NCBI RefSeq assembly: GCF_030704535.1
Contig: NC_081815.1
Location: 5,900,501 to 5,964,500 of the forward strand
Source of the DNA: Vitis vinifera
Taxonomy: Eukaryota; Streptophyta; Magnoliopsida; Vitales; Vitaceae
Reading direction: 5' to 3'
DNA: 64,000 nt
The position numbers and the translations under genes are program-made. The notes under the pieces were generated by a model. It saw only the letters and a list, made by a program, of their open reading frames with translations. It ran no database searches and was not told the origin of the DNA. Below are positions 36,776-48,177 of this stretch, piece by piece. Position 1 is the stretch's first letter; every line of letters starts with the position of its first letter.

Positions 36776-39700
36776 TTAAGGAACAATAATGTTCATGAAT
36801 TTCCGCTTGGCAAATGCCAACCACCATTTATTTGGGGTCCCATTGGGTCTATATGCAACGCTCAGTAGTCTCCCACTTGTCTCCTCCCTTATCTGCTTCA
36901 GATAATTCCTGAATAGCTCTGTGTTCAATGATCACAAAAGTCAGAAATTTTTTAAAGTTTTGAAGTGTACTTGAACACTCAAGCACAGCACATCAGGCAG
37001 GCTATCATGCAAAAAGCCAAAAACCCAACGTTTTGCATGTCCCACCATATATCAATGTTCCTAAATATCAAATATAAATGTGTAAGTTTAAAGTGCCATT
37101 TTAGGTGCAACAGTAAAAGTAAGGAGCTGCCACTTGTGAAAGCGCAGATTTGATCTCACTTACAGCACTGTGCAAAAACACTAAAAGTTAGGACCGTATC
37201 CTACTCGCACCTACCAGGACTCTGCCTGGTGGAACCTGTACTACATAATGACCATAATACAGAAATATAAATTCTCAAATCAGAATCACAAGAGAACTAG
37301 GAATTTCCCCCCAGTGAAATATTTTGCTCAGGACCCATTTGATGGTGGATTAAAATTACCAAACACAATAAGCAGTACTTTGTGGAGAGCTCATATTTTG
37401 GTTCTAAGTCTTAAAGCTGCAAACACCATACTCCTAGAACCATTTTAGGAAACTTAAGGCGCAATAAATCATTTAACTTTGAGATTTCATGATATGATGA
37501 TGACACAAGCAGCCCAATTCGGAAATTTATCAGAAGGTAGTTGCTGCAGGCTATGCTGTCCAAATTTTTTATGACAGTAAAAATACAGCGAAGTGGGAAA
37601 AACAAATAGAAGAGCATAAACAAGGAATACAAGTTTTTTTTTATCACTATTAAACCCAGAGAATTTCCACCACTATTGGCCATTATATTCAAAGGCCATT
37701 GTAGCAGTTCAATCTTGTTGACAAGATATAAAAATTTATTTGCTATTATCTAAGTACATAACATAATTAACACCAACTGATTTAATATTGGAATCCTTGG
37801 TGTACAATCCTGCCTGAAAATGAGAAAAGGAGAATCTGTTGTGAAAGTTGTCAATTTTCAGAACACCCCACTTTATAAAGCCACCATTTCAAGGTTTCAT
37901 TCTATGGAATATAAAACAATATAGTGTCTCGGTATCCAGCAATAACCAAATAGTGGTAAGGCCTTCCACCTTTCTTGTATATTTAGATGGCACCCACTTT
38001 TCTTTTAGGTGCTTCTTAATATAATTACCTATAAGAGGGAGATAAAAAGCAATGATTGTTAGCAACAGGGAAACCACTGAAGCTGTTTACTACCAATAAT
38101 TGCAATAATGGGAGACTACATAAGTGAGAACTGTTGGCAGGGTTAGTGCAAACTTTAGTGCAGTGCAGTGCAAAATCAGACGCCATCTCAACTTGGTTCA
38201 CCAAAAGGGAGACTTTCCCCCCAATTTTACCTCCACCACTGTTGACACTCACAGACCAAGGTCTAAGAAAGAAAAACTCAGCTCTAAACAGTGCATCACC
38301 AAGATCGTCAATGCCTTGGAACAGCATCAGCAATCAAGAAAAGAGCATAAAAGCCCTAGCTCTTGCAAAAACCTTTCCCCATAACCCTCACTTTTCAAGT
38401 TGTGACAACATCAAGTTACCCAAGGCCCTTTTGGTGACTCTACAACCAAGGACTTAAAGCCCAATGACTCTCTCCCCTATCTCTCTCTCTCAGCCAAATG
38501 CAATTTTGAAGTTCTGCATGGCCAATTTTTTTTTATTGCAGTTCCAATTGGAAAATTATTTGAGTCAATGAAAAAACGGCATCCAAACCTCATCACTAAA
38601 GACCAAGATAAGAAACTAGGTGATACATTGAGCCCCTAAAATTGAACAAGGAGTACCCAATGGTAGCAACTCAGTTGGTTTACACATGGCTGGAAGAGCT
38701 CCATCTTGCCAAGAAGTTTTCACAAATCAAGAGTCAACCTGGTTCCTATACAAACAACCATCAATAACACCCACCTTAGTGAGCAAATGCAGCTGGGGTA
38801 ACCATAATCATGCCCTTTGTTTTGCTGCAAATATATTTGTTTTCCACTAAAACTGTTGGAGAAAGCAATAGATTTTTTCTTAAAGGACTAACAGAAGGGG
38901 AGAACCTAAGATTATTACAGACCGAATGCTTTATATAAGAGCTCCTTCTTCAGCAAGAGCCAACGACTCATTTTTTAACCTAGTGACTTAAAAGAATGAG
39001 GTTTCATATCACCCAAACTAGCCTATAGCATTAGAGAAATTGTTTCTCCATCAAGTCATGCATTGCAAGGTTGGAAGTGTCTTTTAGGCTTCCCAAAAGC
39101 AAATGCATCAGAACAGTTAGCAGCCATTAGATCAGAACCATGATCAGCAAAAACTCAGGACATAGCCTGAGGGTCTAGATTGATAAGAGAACATCAATGC
39201 AGATTTAACTTCACTGAAACAAGAAAATGAGGGTACCTAGGCTTGACACCTACTGTTAATGAAGATATAAATAGTAAAGTGTTACAATCATGGGGAGTGG
39301 GAAAAATGGAGCATTTCCAAGAACAGTTCCACGAAACAATTGGGCATGCTTGAGAACATAAAGGAAAAACAAACAAACAAACAAAATGAAACAGAGATAT
39401 TCGAGTTATAATCCTCACAAATCTACATATTTTACTGTTCATACAACAATCAACTTGATGAACATTGAGTGCATTCAAAGCATCCAAAAAACAATAATTG
39501 TTTCTCCCACTAAATTCTTGGTAAATCTAGTGTTTAGAACCAACAATTGTTATCACTTTTCTGATTTTGATGCATTAAGTGATATCTAGGATGATTTTTC
39601 TATTAATACATTAGGTTGTTTCTGATTAAAAAAAAAAATATTGATATTCTAGGATGAAGCCACAAAACAGATTAAAGAGAATAAAAGACATGGCTCAAAC

Positions 39701-41711
39701 TTTCACATGTTAAAGCTATTACAATGATCATCAAAGAAGCAAGCAACAAGAACTTTAGAATGTGATATTAACATGTTTTACAGAAAGTAAATTTTTCAAC
39801 ACTCTTAAAATTTAAATAAGCTTTCTAGCATATGATATAATGCAGTTAATACTAAGGGGGAAAATGATAAGAAGGACATTTACCTGCTTCTGGTTGAGAT
39901 AAAGGAAGGGCAAAAAGGCCAGGAAAAGGAAAACCTGACTCTCCAGGCACAGGGACCTTTTCCAAACCCAAGTTTATGATTGCCTTGGTTCCTTCAGCCA
40001 GAGTTCTACAGCCCTCAAGCCTCTTCAATGCCACATTGATGTAGAATGTCAGATAGATAAGGAGCTTATCAGCCGAGCTCTTGATATCAAAGTTTCTAAA
40101 AAAGACATTAGCGCGGAAAAATGTGATTGCCTCATCAACAATATCAGTCCTATCTGCAAAAAAATTATCTTAATGCCCGCATGAAGAAGAAAGTAAAATA
40201 TGATGAGAAAAGTTGTAAGCCATAAATGACATAAGAGTAACCTTGATCTGAAACTGGGGCAGGACCCTTTATATGACTTTTTAAAGGAAGTAGGGGACAC
40301 CCACAAGCTTTAGTGATTCCCTCATCATCAACGAAACTGGAGTGATGAACCTGCCATGAAAATATCAGTTATTCATGAGGCAATGTGAAAGCAAGGAAGC
40401 AGAAAAACAACTATAAAAACAATGAAATTGACAATGGCATGAGAAACATTATAGCAGTAACCAAAAGGCCTATTTTACCAAATTGGGATTGAACCACATT
40501 TTCAAGAATTCTTCAAACCCTTCCCCTTTTTTGACAAAAGGATCAATAAAGGCTGAAGCTAATTTTATTCTTCATCAATGCCCATATTTGTTCACAAGGA
40601 TAAATACCAGAAAAATCTATATCATTCAAAATACAGATTTTGCCCAGGATCCCCAAGCAACTTACATTTAACATATTACAAGTGGAAGCGGTATTCCTAC
40701 CCATCTAGCTATAGTGCTGATGGCAAATTGTAGATAAAATCATGGGATGAATTTATCATAATACAATAAAATGATAACAGTTCACAAGGTCCATTCTAAA
40801 TGATACAAACCTTAAAATAACAGCTTGAGAAGATATGAATCCTCCATCCACATTGAAAACCTTGCAGTCTGAACTCTAAAGATTAAAAGCCAGCCATGTT
40901 AATGGCCATAGTGAACACAAACCCCCTTGGAAGTACATTCATTCTCGATTAATTGTCTAAAATGTTCAGTTCTCATTTTTTATTTATGTCCATAGGCGAT
41001 GGAAAACACAATTTAAGCAGGACTCCCTCTATCCAACAAATCTGCCTAATCCTGATGAAGATGAAAATCCATCCTATGTGTAGTATTTCCTCTTATAAAC
41101 TTTACTAGCTTTTGCTATTCATTCAATAAATTTATATAGATAAACTGAAATACCATTAAATCAAAACTCCACGAAAGAATTGCAAATTCCTGTCAAGTGT
41201 TGTGGATTTTTGTGATGGTCGATATTGATTTCATTGAACGACTAAGATTGATCTCTACATTCCATTTGGATTTCAGAAATAGCAAAGAAAGAAAATACTG
41301 AAAAGCGTTTAAAAATGGATTCCTTCATCCAAGCTATTTTCAGCATTTTACTTCCCTTTCCTTCAATTGCAGGGTTTCAAAATCTGTAAGAAGGGATAGT
41401 AATCATGTTTTAGGGAATGGATTTTTTACTTGGGATATGAGAATGCAACTTTGTGTCCAAGGAAGAACTTGTGATTGGATGAAGCAGCTTTATAAACCCT
41501 AACCCTAATATACAAAAATTCATAGTCATCCTTGATAGAATTATCTACTAACCCACGTTCTCAACCACCCCTGTAGCATCTCATCAATGCAAAACAACAA
41601 AATCTCATTTTTCAAATCGTGAACCATCCTTACAACACAACCATGCACAACTTCCAAACAATACATAAAGAAGAAAAAGGAGTGGGCATGAACAAAGAAA
41701 ATTCATACCAT
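36776..41711 (-). CDS. ARPC3: Actin-related protein 2/3 complex subunit 3 (ARPC3, p21)
   Basis: Subunit of the seven-protein Arp2/3 complex that nucleates branched actin filaments in the cytoplasm and is activated by SCAR/WAVE. Four coding exons keep phase: 41711-41709 (only the ATG), 40350-40242, 40153-39884 and 36918-36776. They encode 174 aa, the usual length of plant ARPC3. Conserved text includes HHSSFVDDEG, ACGCPLLPLKSHIKGPAPV, ALKRLEGCRTLAEGTKAI, PGESGFPFPGLF and KWWLAFAKRKFMNI. The first coding exon is just the start codon followed directly by a GTATGA donor. Introns are about 1.36 kb, 88 bp and 2.97 kb. Confidence 0.95.
41494..41508. promoter_or_regulatory. Telomere-like AAACCCTAACCCTAA in ARPC3 intron 1
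   Basis: Two plant-telomere-type repeats in tandem, a telo-box of the kind found near starts of housekeeping genes. Here it lies about 200 bp downstream of the ARPC3 start codon on the opposite strand, in intron 1. Confidence 0.55.
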
Positions 41712-41917
41712 TTTCCAAGAAAATGCTTGAGCTCCAGAATCAGGATTTCCCAAATCAAAAAATGATTATCCCCGCAGATGGTTGGAAGGTGTAAAGAGAG
41801 TGGGTGGGTTGGTGATGCACGCAACCGCAAACGGTGTTGCTTTCAAACCCCCTATGCCGAATACCCTTTTTGCCCTCCAGTTGCAGCGCCACTTCTTATT
41901 CCGGTGGTCCACAGGCG

Positions 41918-42077
41918 AAAACGCCGCCGTTTCAGTCTTTTCTCCAGCTCCGATTTCGCCCTTAATCGACAAAGTGGTCGCCTCAATGTTTGTCACAGAA
42001 TTTTTGGGTTATAATATTCAGGGAGTCAGACGGAGGAATTTCAAACGGCGTCGTTTCACATCAAAACGGCGTCGTTT
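41918..42077. promoter_or_regulatory. ARPC3 upstream region with repeated near-palindromic motif
   Basis: AAACGGCGTCGTTT occurs twice (42043-42056 and 42064-42077), each flanked by TCA on both sides, and a relative AAAACGCCGCCGTTTCA lies at 41918-41934. The motif is nearly its own reverse complement. It lies 200-370 bp upstream of the ARPC3 ATG. Similar ACGACGCCGTTT words are common in plant promoters; the binding factor is not known to me. Confidence 0.5.
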
Positions 42078-42244
42078 CAATGGCAAGTAAGTGCTTTAGT
42101 TTTACTGTACAACGGCCGGAGATTAACCGGTAACTCCCACATTTAAATTTATGTTTTCCTGGTCTGCTGGAGAGTCAACAATTCTCATATTAATTGAAGT
42201 TGAATTTTGGTGGTGCATATTAATGATTTTTTTTTAAAAAAATA

Positions 42245-42500
42245 TGGTTATGTTTGGTTGCCCAAAATTTAAGAAAAAATATAAAGGAAAAGTAAAAAAA
42301 AATTAATTAAAAATTGATAAATTATTTTTATTTATTATTTCAAATTTTTTTTACTTTTTTTAACTTATTGATATAAAAATTAAATAATTTAAAAATAGTT
42401 TTAATTATATTTAATTTTTTTATATTTTTTATAAACAATCAGAAAAAATTATTTTTCTTTATATTTTTTTTCTTAATATTTTCATGAATCAAATATAACC
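42245..42500. mobile_element. MITE-like element with long terminal inverted repeats
   Basis: The left end GGTTATGTTTGGTTGCCCAA and the reverse complement of the right end GGTTATATTTGATTCATGAA continue into matching AAGAAAAAATATAAAGGAAAA tracts, about 45 bp with mismatches. The ~256-bp element is very AT-rich and non-coding. The target duplication is unclear. Confidence 0.65.
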
Positions 42501-43560
42501 TTACTCTCATTCTAAGGATATTATAAAAAATTTATTAAACATAAGTCAAAATAGAATTTTCATAAAACGTAATATTTTTTAAATTTTAATATTATTTTTT
42601 TTAAGTTATAACTTATGAGTTTTTAAGTAAAATTAGTAGAATGTATATAAAAATTTTTATTAAACTTAAAAAAATGACTTTTCAAGTTGACTAGATAGAC
42701 CAAAAATGAAATTTTAGGTAATGTTTAATTTTTTACTTAAGTTTAAATGGAATATAATTCTAAATACAACTTAATAGTATTAAGTATTAAGTTGTTTATT
42801 TTTTTACAACATATAGTTGAATACACATATTTTAATGTTTTTATTCAATTAAAAATATTGATAAATGAGTTAAAAGTTTAAAAATAAAAATCAAATCTAA
42901 AGTCTAAAGGAACGTTTCATTTGGCATTGAGCTAAAGAAAACAAACGTACCTTAGTGTTTAGAACCATGCATTACTCTAGACGCATTGGGATTAAGGAAA
43001 GAAAGTAATTAATATCATCATTAATTATGGAACCACATTTAATATGGTGTAGCCTTCATGCAAGGGTTGCTAAGGCCTCTTTAGATGACAATTGCTAATG
43101 GCATGGGCATCTTTTTCAGCCCCCAACAAATATTCCCCGGTGATATTCCAATGGACATGCAGATGGCAGCCACATTAAGTCTTTATGCCTCGTTTTTTAT
43201 TGACCCCCTTCCATATCATAACTCAAACAACTGAAAAGAACCTCTGTTTTTGTTGAAAAAATTTGGATACAATGGAGAAAGGAAACACTCTCACACACTC
43301 ACTTTGATACAATAAAACTCTCTTAGATACAAAATAAGAACAAGAAGAAGAATAACACAAGAAAGGCTCAAACAAGTTCTTGGAACTTTGTCCAAAGACT
43401 CTATTTCCTCCCACCTCTAGAAATCTTTTGGGAACTAAATGGAAATAGTCTTGGGATTGATCAAGCCTTTTCACTTTTCTGCATGAGATTTCAAAAAGAA
43501 GAAAAGTCATATATATAGCACTCTTAGGGTTGAAAAAAGGTTACAAGGATGAGAAAAAAC
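42501..43560. other. AT-rich intergenic DNA
   Basis: No supported gene. It contains A/T runs and a stretch (43205-43520) with a long minus-strand frame that resembles nothing known and leads into the 147-bp tandem array. Confidence 0.3.
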
Positions 43561-43970
43561 TCATTGTCTTCCTCAATCTCTTCATCTTTGTAACATTCAA
43601 AATTAAATCATATGTTTAATTCACACATTAAACATGATTTAATCTCAAATGTGTAACTCTCTTACACTTAACCTCTTAGGTTTATAAAGTTACAAAGATG
43701 AGAAGACTCATTGTCTTCCTCAACCTCTTCATCTTTGTAACATTCAAAATTAAATCATATGTTTAATTCACACATTAAACATGATTTAATCTCAAATGTG
43801 TAACTCTCTTACACTTAACCTCTTAAGTTTATAAAGTTACAAAGATGAGAAGACTCATTGTCTTCCTCAACCTTTTCAAGTTTTGTAACATTTCAAAACT
43901 TAATCATGTGTTTAATTCACACATTAAAAGTGTAACCCTTCTTACACTTTATTTTCCAAAAGTTATTTTC
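43561..43970. repeat. 147-bp tandem repeat, about 2.8 copies, each with an inverted repeat
   Basis: Units start at 43561, 43708 and 43855 (TCATTGTCTTCCTCAA). The first two are nearly identical over 147 bp and the third is diverged and partly collapsed. Each contains an imperfect hairpin: TTAAATCATATGTTTAAT, spacer TCACAC, then ATTAAACATGATTTAA (43603-43642 in unit 1). Confidence 0.85.
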
Positions 43971-44739
43971 AAAAGTGTAACTCTTCTTATACTTTATTTT
44001 TTAACCAACAATATATATATATATTTATATAGATATAACAGTTTTCTGTTGATGCCAGAAGACACACCGCACGGCACATGCTCGACGTACGACAGTCTGG
44101 GATTATACTAGACTATCACGCCTTCATGCAACACAAATAAATGGCAAATACAGCTGGGCCTCTTGGCTTCCATGCATTGGACCTCAGCTCCATCTTGGAT
44201 CTTGTGAGTTGTGACGCATGTTGAGTTCATCTGGAGGCAAGTTCTTCTCCAAATTTTGGGATTTCCTTTTCCTCCCACCTGACTTCACTTTCTTGGCATT
44301 TCAAATGGGCCCATCAACCTCAACTTTCCTCATGTTTTGTTTATTTATTTTTTGCTTAACTTTGAAGCAACCTGGAGGAGATCATCTAAGGCAAGAAATC
44401 TTTACGTCAGCTGACTTTTGAGCTGGAGTTTTTCATCATGCATGGGCAGTATAGTATTGGTGAGTTGCAGATTGATTAGGCAGCAAGATGGGATCACTGG
44501 GGGAAAAAAGATTGTATAGCACTGCAATATAAGATTACAGCATATCTTTTTACACTGAATAATAACCTCTCTTCCCAGAAACACTCTGAAAAAAATTCCC
44601 AACCCTTCCAAACATCAGAGCTTGTTAGCAGAAAATCTATGACTTGAGATTTTTGAGCACCAAGCGTCTGAGGTCAAAGAATAATATTAGCAAGACTAGC
44701 TGTACATGGGCACTAATCTAGATGTGCTAGTGTGATTAC
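43971..44739. other. Intergenic DNA and MGDG synthase 3' UTR
   Basis: Sequence nearest 44740 should be the 3'UTR of the MGDG synthase gene. A (TA)n run lies at about 44010-44030. No further gene is supported. Confidence 0.35.
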
Positions 44740-47728
44740 TTAGATGATACTTGTGAAGGATGATGTCAACATATAGGGGATATTGGCTAAGGGCCCCCGT
44801 TGACATGCAAGTTCATGAATATCCTTCACAATATCGAACACGGCATTCGGTTGTGCTAGCTTGAGTGCATTCTCTGACATTCTCTTCAGTTCTTCTGTTT
44901 TGGTGCTGAACCATTCGGCCACGAGTCTGGCTGTTTCTTTTGAACTTCGGGTGAAGACGCCTGCACCATTATCTACTACATATGGGACATTGCCCTTTTC
45001 CTAAGGATCCAAATGAAAGATAGAAGGATTAGAAATGAAGGTAAAGCTACCATATTGTTGTGTTTGAAGTAAATGCACGACTACAAAAATGTGATTAATA
45101 AGGGAACCGAAAGAGATCATTTTTCACTAACTTGTCCTGGAATGTAGTCGTTGAGGATAATTGGGAGGCCCCTGATCAATGCTTCTGCAATTGTCCCAGG
45201 TCCAGCCTACGAAAAGCCGAGAACCCATGGAAATCATCAGTCCAAGATGCTTGACAATATGAAATGGAAATAGTATGACAGGGATAATACCAAGACAGGG
45301 AGCTCTTAACATACTTTTGTAATAATGCAGTCACAAGCTCCCATCCATTTCTCCATCTGGGTCTGAAACCCCTTGACCTATGTTGCAGGGAAAGGAAAAA
45401 TTAGATGTCCACCAAGGAATACATGTAAAATTTTGTTTCGTCTTTGTATATTATGATTGGTTAAGCAAGCAAATGTAATTACTTTAACTGGGATCTTCCA
45501 ATCGACTGCTTCTAGCGTAGAGGCTAGGACTTTATTACGACCACATATGACAATCAATTGTCCGATCGGTTTCCCTGATCCTTCATCTAACAATGACTCC
45601 CCAAGAGCTAACGCAGTCTTTTTAACAGGACCCATTCCTTCACCACCACCCATCAATAATACTGCAGGCAAGTGTGGGTCCATCTCTAGTTCGACTCTTA
45701 AATCATCCTTCAGTCAAGAGAAATGCAAGAACAAACAAAACCAGAGCTCTGTTCAACAAAGGCCAAACAGGAAACACAAAAAGAAACACTTCACTTTCGT
45801 TCAATAATCTCATGAATTCACCTTAGAGAGGACTGCACGGCAGAAGGATGGCCTGATGGGCAGGCCAAAAACACGAACTTGAGACTCTTCTAGGCCATCC
45901 AATAAAGACCGTTTAGCCACCTCCTCTGAGGGGCAGTAGCATCTACTGACCCCTGGGTGAAACCTGGATAATAGTTTCGATTTTATATGAAGTGAGCTCA
46001 TATTATAAACATAGATGAAAAACAGCATCTCATAAGAACATTAACTGACCATGTACGGTGGCAGGTATTGAGATCAGTTATAACCGTGACAAATACTACT
46101 TTCTTCTGAAGGCCTTGCCATTTGAGCACCCACAATGGAATATGCTGCATTAGAGGATGGACACTGATGATGATGTCTGGTTTATACTCCATTAAACCAG
46201 CCTCCACCTCCCTTGAACAAAATTATTTTAGTTAGGCATAACTGACATTGGTCAAAGAATCTTGTAACACTACAGAATTTCCAACATTTAATAGTAAGAT
46301 TATTCTTTTTTATTGTGTATTGCGGATCCAATAAAGTACTATCCCCTTTCAGGGAATATAAGTGATTATATACTAAATTATCTGCTTTTATACTAAGGGT
46401 GAAAATATATAGTTGGCGTAGCAAAGAGAAAGATACTTGGCATAGTAGGCGGCAATGGCAGCAAGATAGACAGAGTGTATCCATCGGGGGGAGGTACTAT
46501 GAAATGCAACCTTCCAGAGTTGCACATGTCTGACCATGAACTTGTATGATCGCTCCATGTCGTTCAATGGCCAGCCTGTGTACTCTTTCCATACATCCTT
46601 CACAAAAATCTGAAATAAAGAAGATGCCATATGTGAGGAAAGGAAGGGAATTAATAAGAGAAACTGATATTTAGTTTGAGTTTCCAAACCAGGACAAATG
46701 AAATGTAAATGGAACTTCACATGTCATATAGGTTCACACTGCAAAAACTCCAAAAATTGAGGTATATGATATTGAATTTGGAGACAAATATTGTATTTTA
46801 TGCTTCAAAAGAACCTGAACTTCAGTAATGACTCAGAGGAACTTGATTTATAAAGTCTCCTCTTTCCCTCAAGCCACGAAACCAAAAACAAAAGGAAAGC
46901 CATGGAAAGATGGCAAAATCACAACCAACCTGAATTTGGAAATAAGATGCAGAGAAGAGAACCATCAAAACTTAACCAAAACCTTTTCTTGTCAAACCTA
47001 AGAATTTGGCAGAACTATTAAGGAATGGTTGCAGAAAGATCATAGGACACGGAATCATATATGGGAATTAATAAGAAAAAACAATAAAAGGCTGCCTGCC
47101 ATTGATTCTAAAAATGGAAAGGGCCTAAAATTGCAAAGGAGGAAGACCCATGTCAACATTTGAGAGGGAGCACAGCAAGAAACATCATATTGTGGAAAAA
47201 ACAAATGAAGAAGAAGCCAATTTGTAAGAAATACAAGGAAGGGGACAAAACAAAAGAAGAGAACAAGAATAACTCAATAAAAACAAATTTTATGATATTT
47301 ACATAATTTGGAGAGAGAAAAAAAACCATAAAACAAAATCATCTGAATTAAATCAAATATCATTAAAATCATAGAAAAACAGATCAGGAGAAAAACAAAA
47401 ACAACAAGGCAAAAAGGCAAAACCAGAGGCAACCCATGGAGACCCAGAAGAGAATGGACCCAATTACCCTGTATTCATCTCCAAATTCCGACTGAAACGC
47501 ATCGCGAATGGCCTCTGCGGAAGCTCTGTGACCACCACCAGTATCGCTCATGAGGATCAACACATTCTTGGTTCTCTCAGCTCCAATCTGCACCAGCTCC
47601 ATAGTCCCATCGTCGTCCATGCACCCATCGGAACACCTCCTGTGACCGCTCCCGCTGTAATACCCACCAACTTTCTGGAACACCGTCTCCGCGATAGACT
47701 TCCTCGGCGAAAGCAAGGACATCGCCAT
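44740..47728 (-). CDS. MGD3: Monogalactosyldiacylglycerol synthase, type B (MGD2/MGD3-like)
   Basis: Galactosyltransferase (GT28) that moves galactose from UDP-galactose to diacylglycerol, making the main galactolipid of plastids; type-B enzymes act at the outer envelope and are induced by phosphate starvation in Arabidopsis. Eight exons keep phase: 47728-47468, 46609-46437, 46211-46050, 45963-45822, 45707-45483, 45377-45315, 45206-45132, 45000-44740. They encode 453 aa (Arabidopsis MGD2/3 about 465). Landmarks: [20 protein letters not shown] near 55-74, [54 protein letters not shown] and NDYIPGQEKGNV. The short N-terminus without a long transit peptide points to type B. I chose the ATG at 47728 ([11 protein letters not shown]) because upstream residues do not resemble the family; 47722 and 47818 are possible. 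Whether it is MGD2 or MGD3 cannot be settled here. Confidence 0.93.
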
Positions 47729-48177
47729 GTCCCTAAATCCCAATTCAAAGACCCAAGTCAAGCCCCAACGGTCGAATAGTGTGCGACGCCGGAAAATGAT
47801 TTGTTCTTTTTTTTTCAACCAAGAGAATAAAAGACAGGTTGGTGGAAGAGAATGGTAGAGAGAAGAGAGAGAAAGAGGAAGAAGTTTGAGGAGGGAGAGA
47901 GAAGGAGAGAGCCTGAGCTGGCCGAATGGGGTTTGAGGAATTTATAGCCGTCGGATTCGCATTTTGGTTTGGAATGTTCCAATGGTAAGATTCGAATCTT
48001 CACCTTGGTGCCCCTCAAGGCCTCAACTTCTTCGCTCCTTGTAACCTCACTCCAATCAAACTTCTTCATTAAATAAATAAATAAATGTAATCTTATGTAA
48101 ATTAGTTTCAATAGTCCAATTGCTTTCCAGAAATCGCCAAAAGTCCAAATAGCATGTAAATGGAAGCATGGGTGCAT
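47729..48177 (-). promoter_or_regulatory. MGDG synthase 5' leader and promoter-proximal DNA
   Basis: A purine/pyrimidine-biased leader (GAGAGAGAAGGAGAGAG near 47890-47912 on the plus strand) precedes the start. No phosphate-response motif was identified with confidence. Confidence 0.35.

Noticed and set aside
47729..47818. Upstream ATG for MGDG synthase ([12 protein letters not shown]...)
   Set aside because: The extra 30 residues do not match type-B enzymes; the 47728 ATG fits the family N-terminus better, though the upstream one cannot be excluded.
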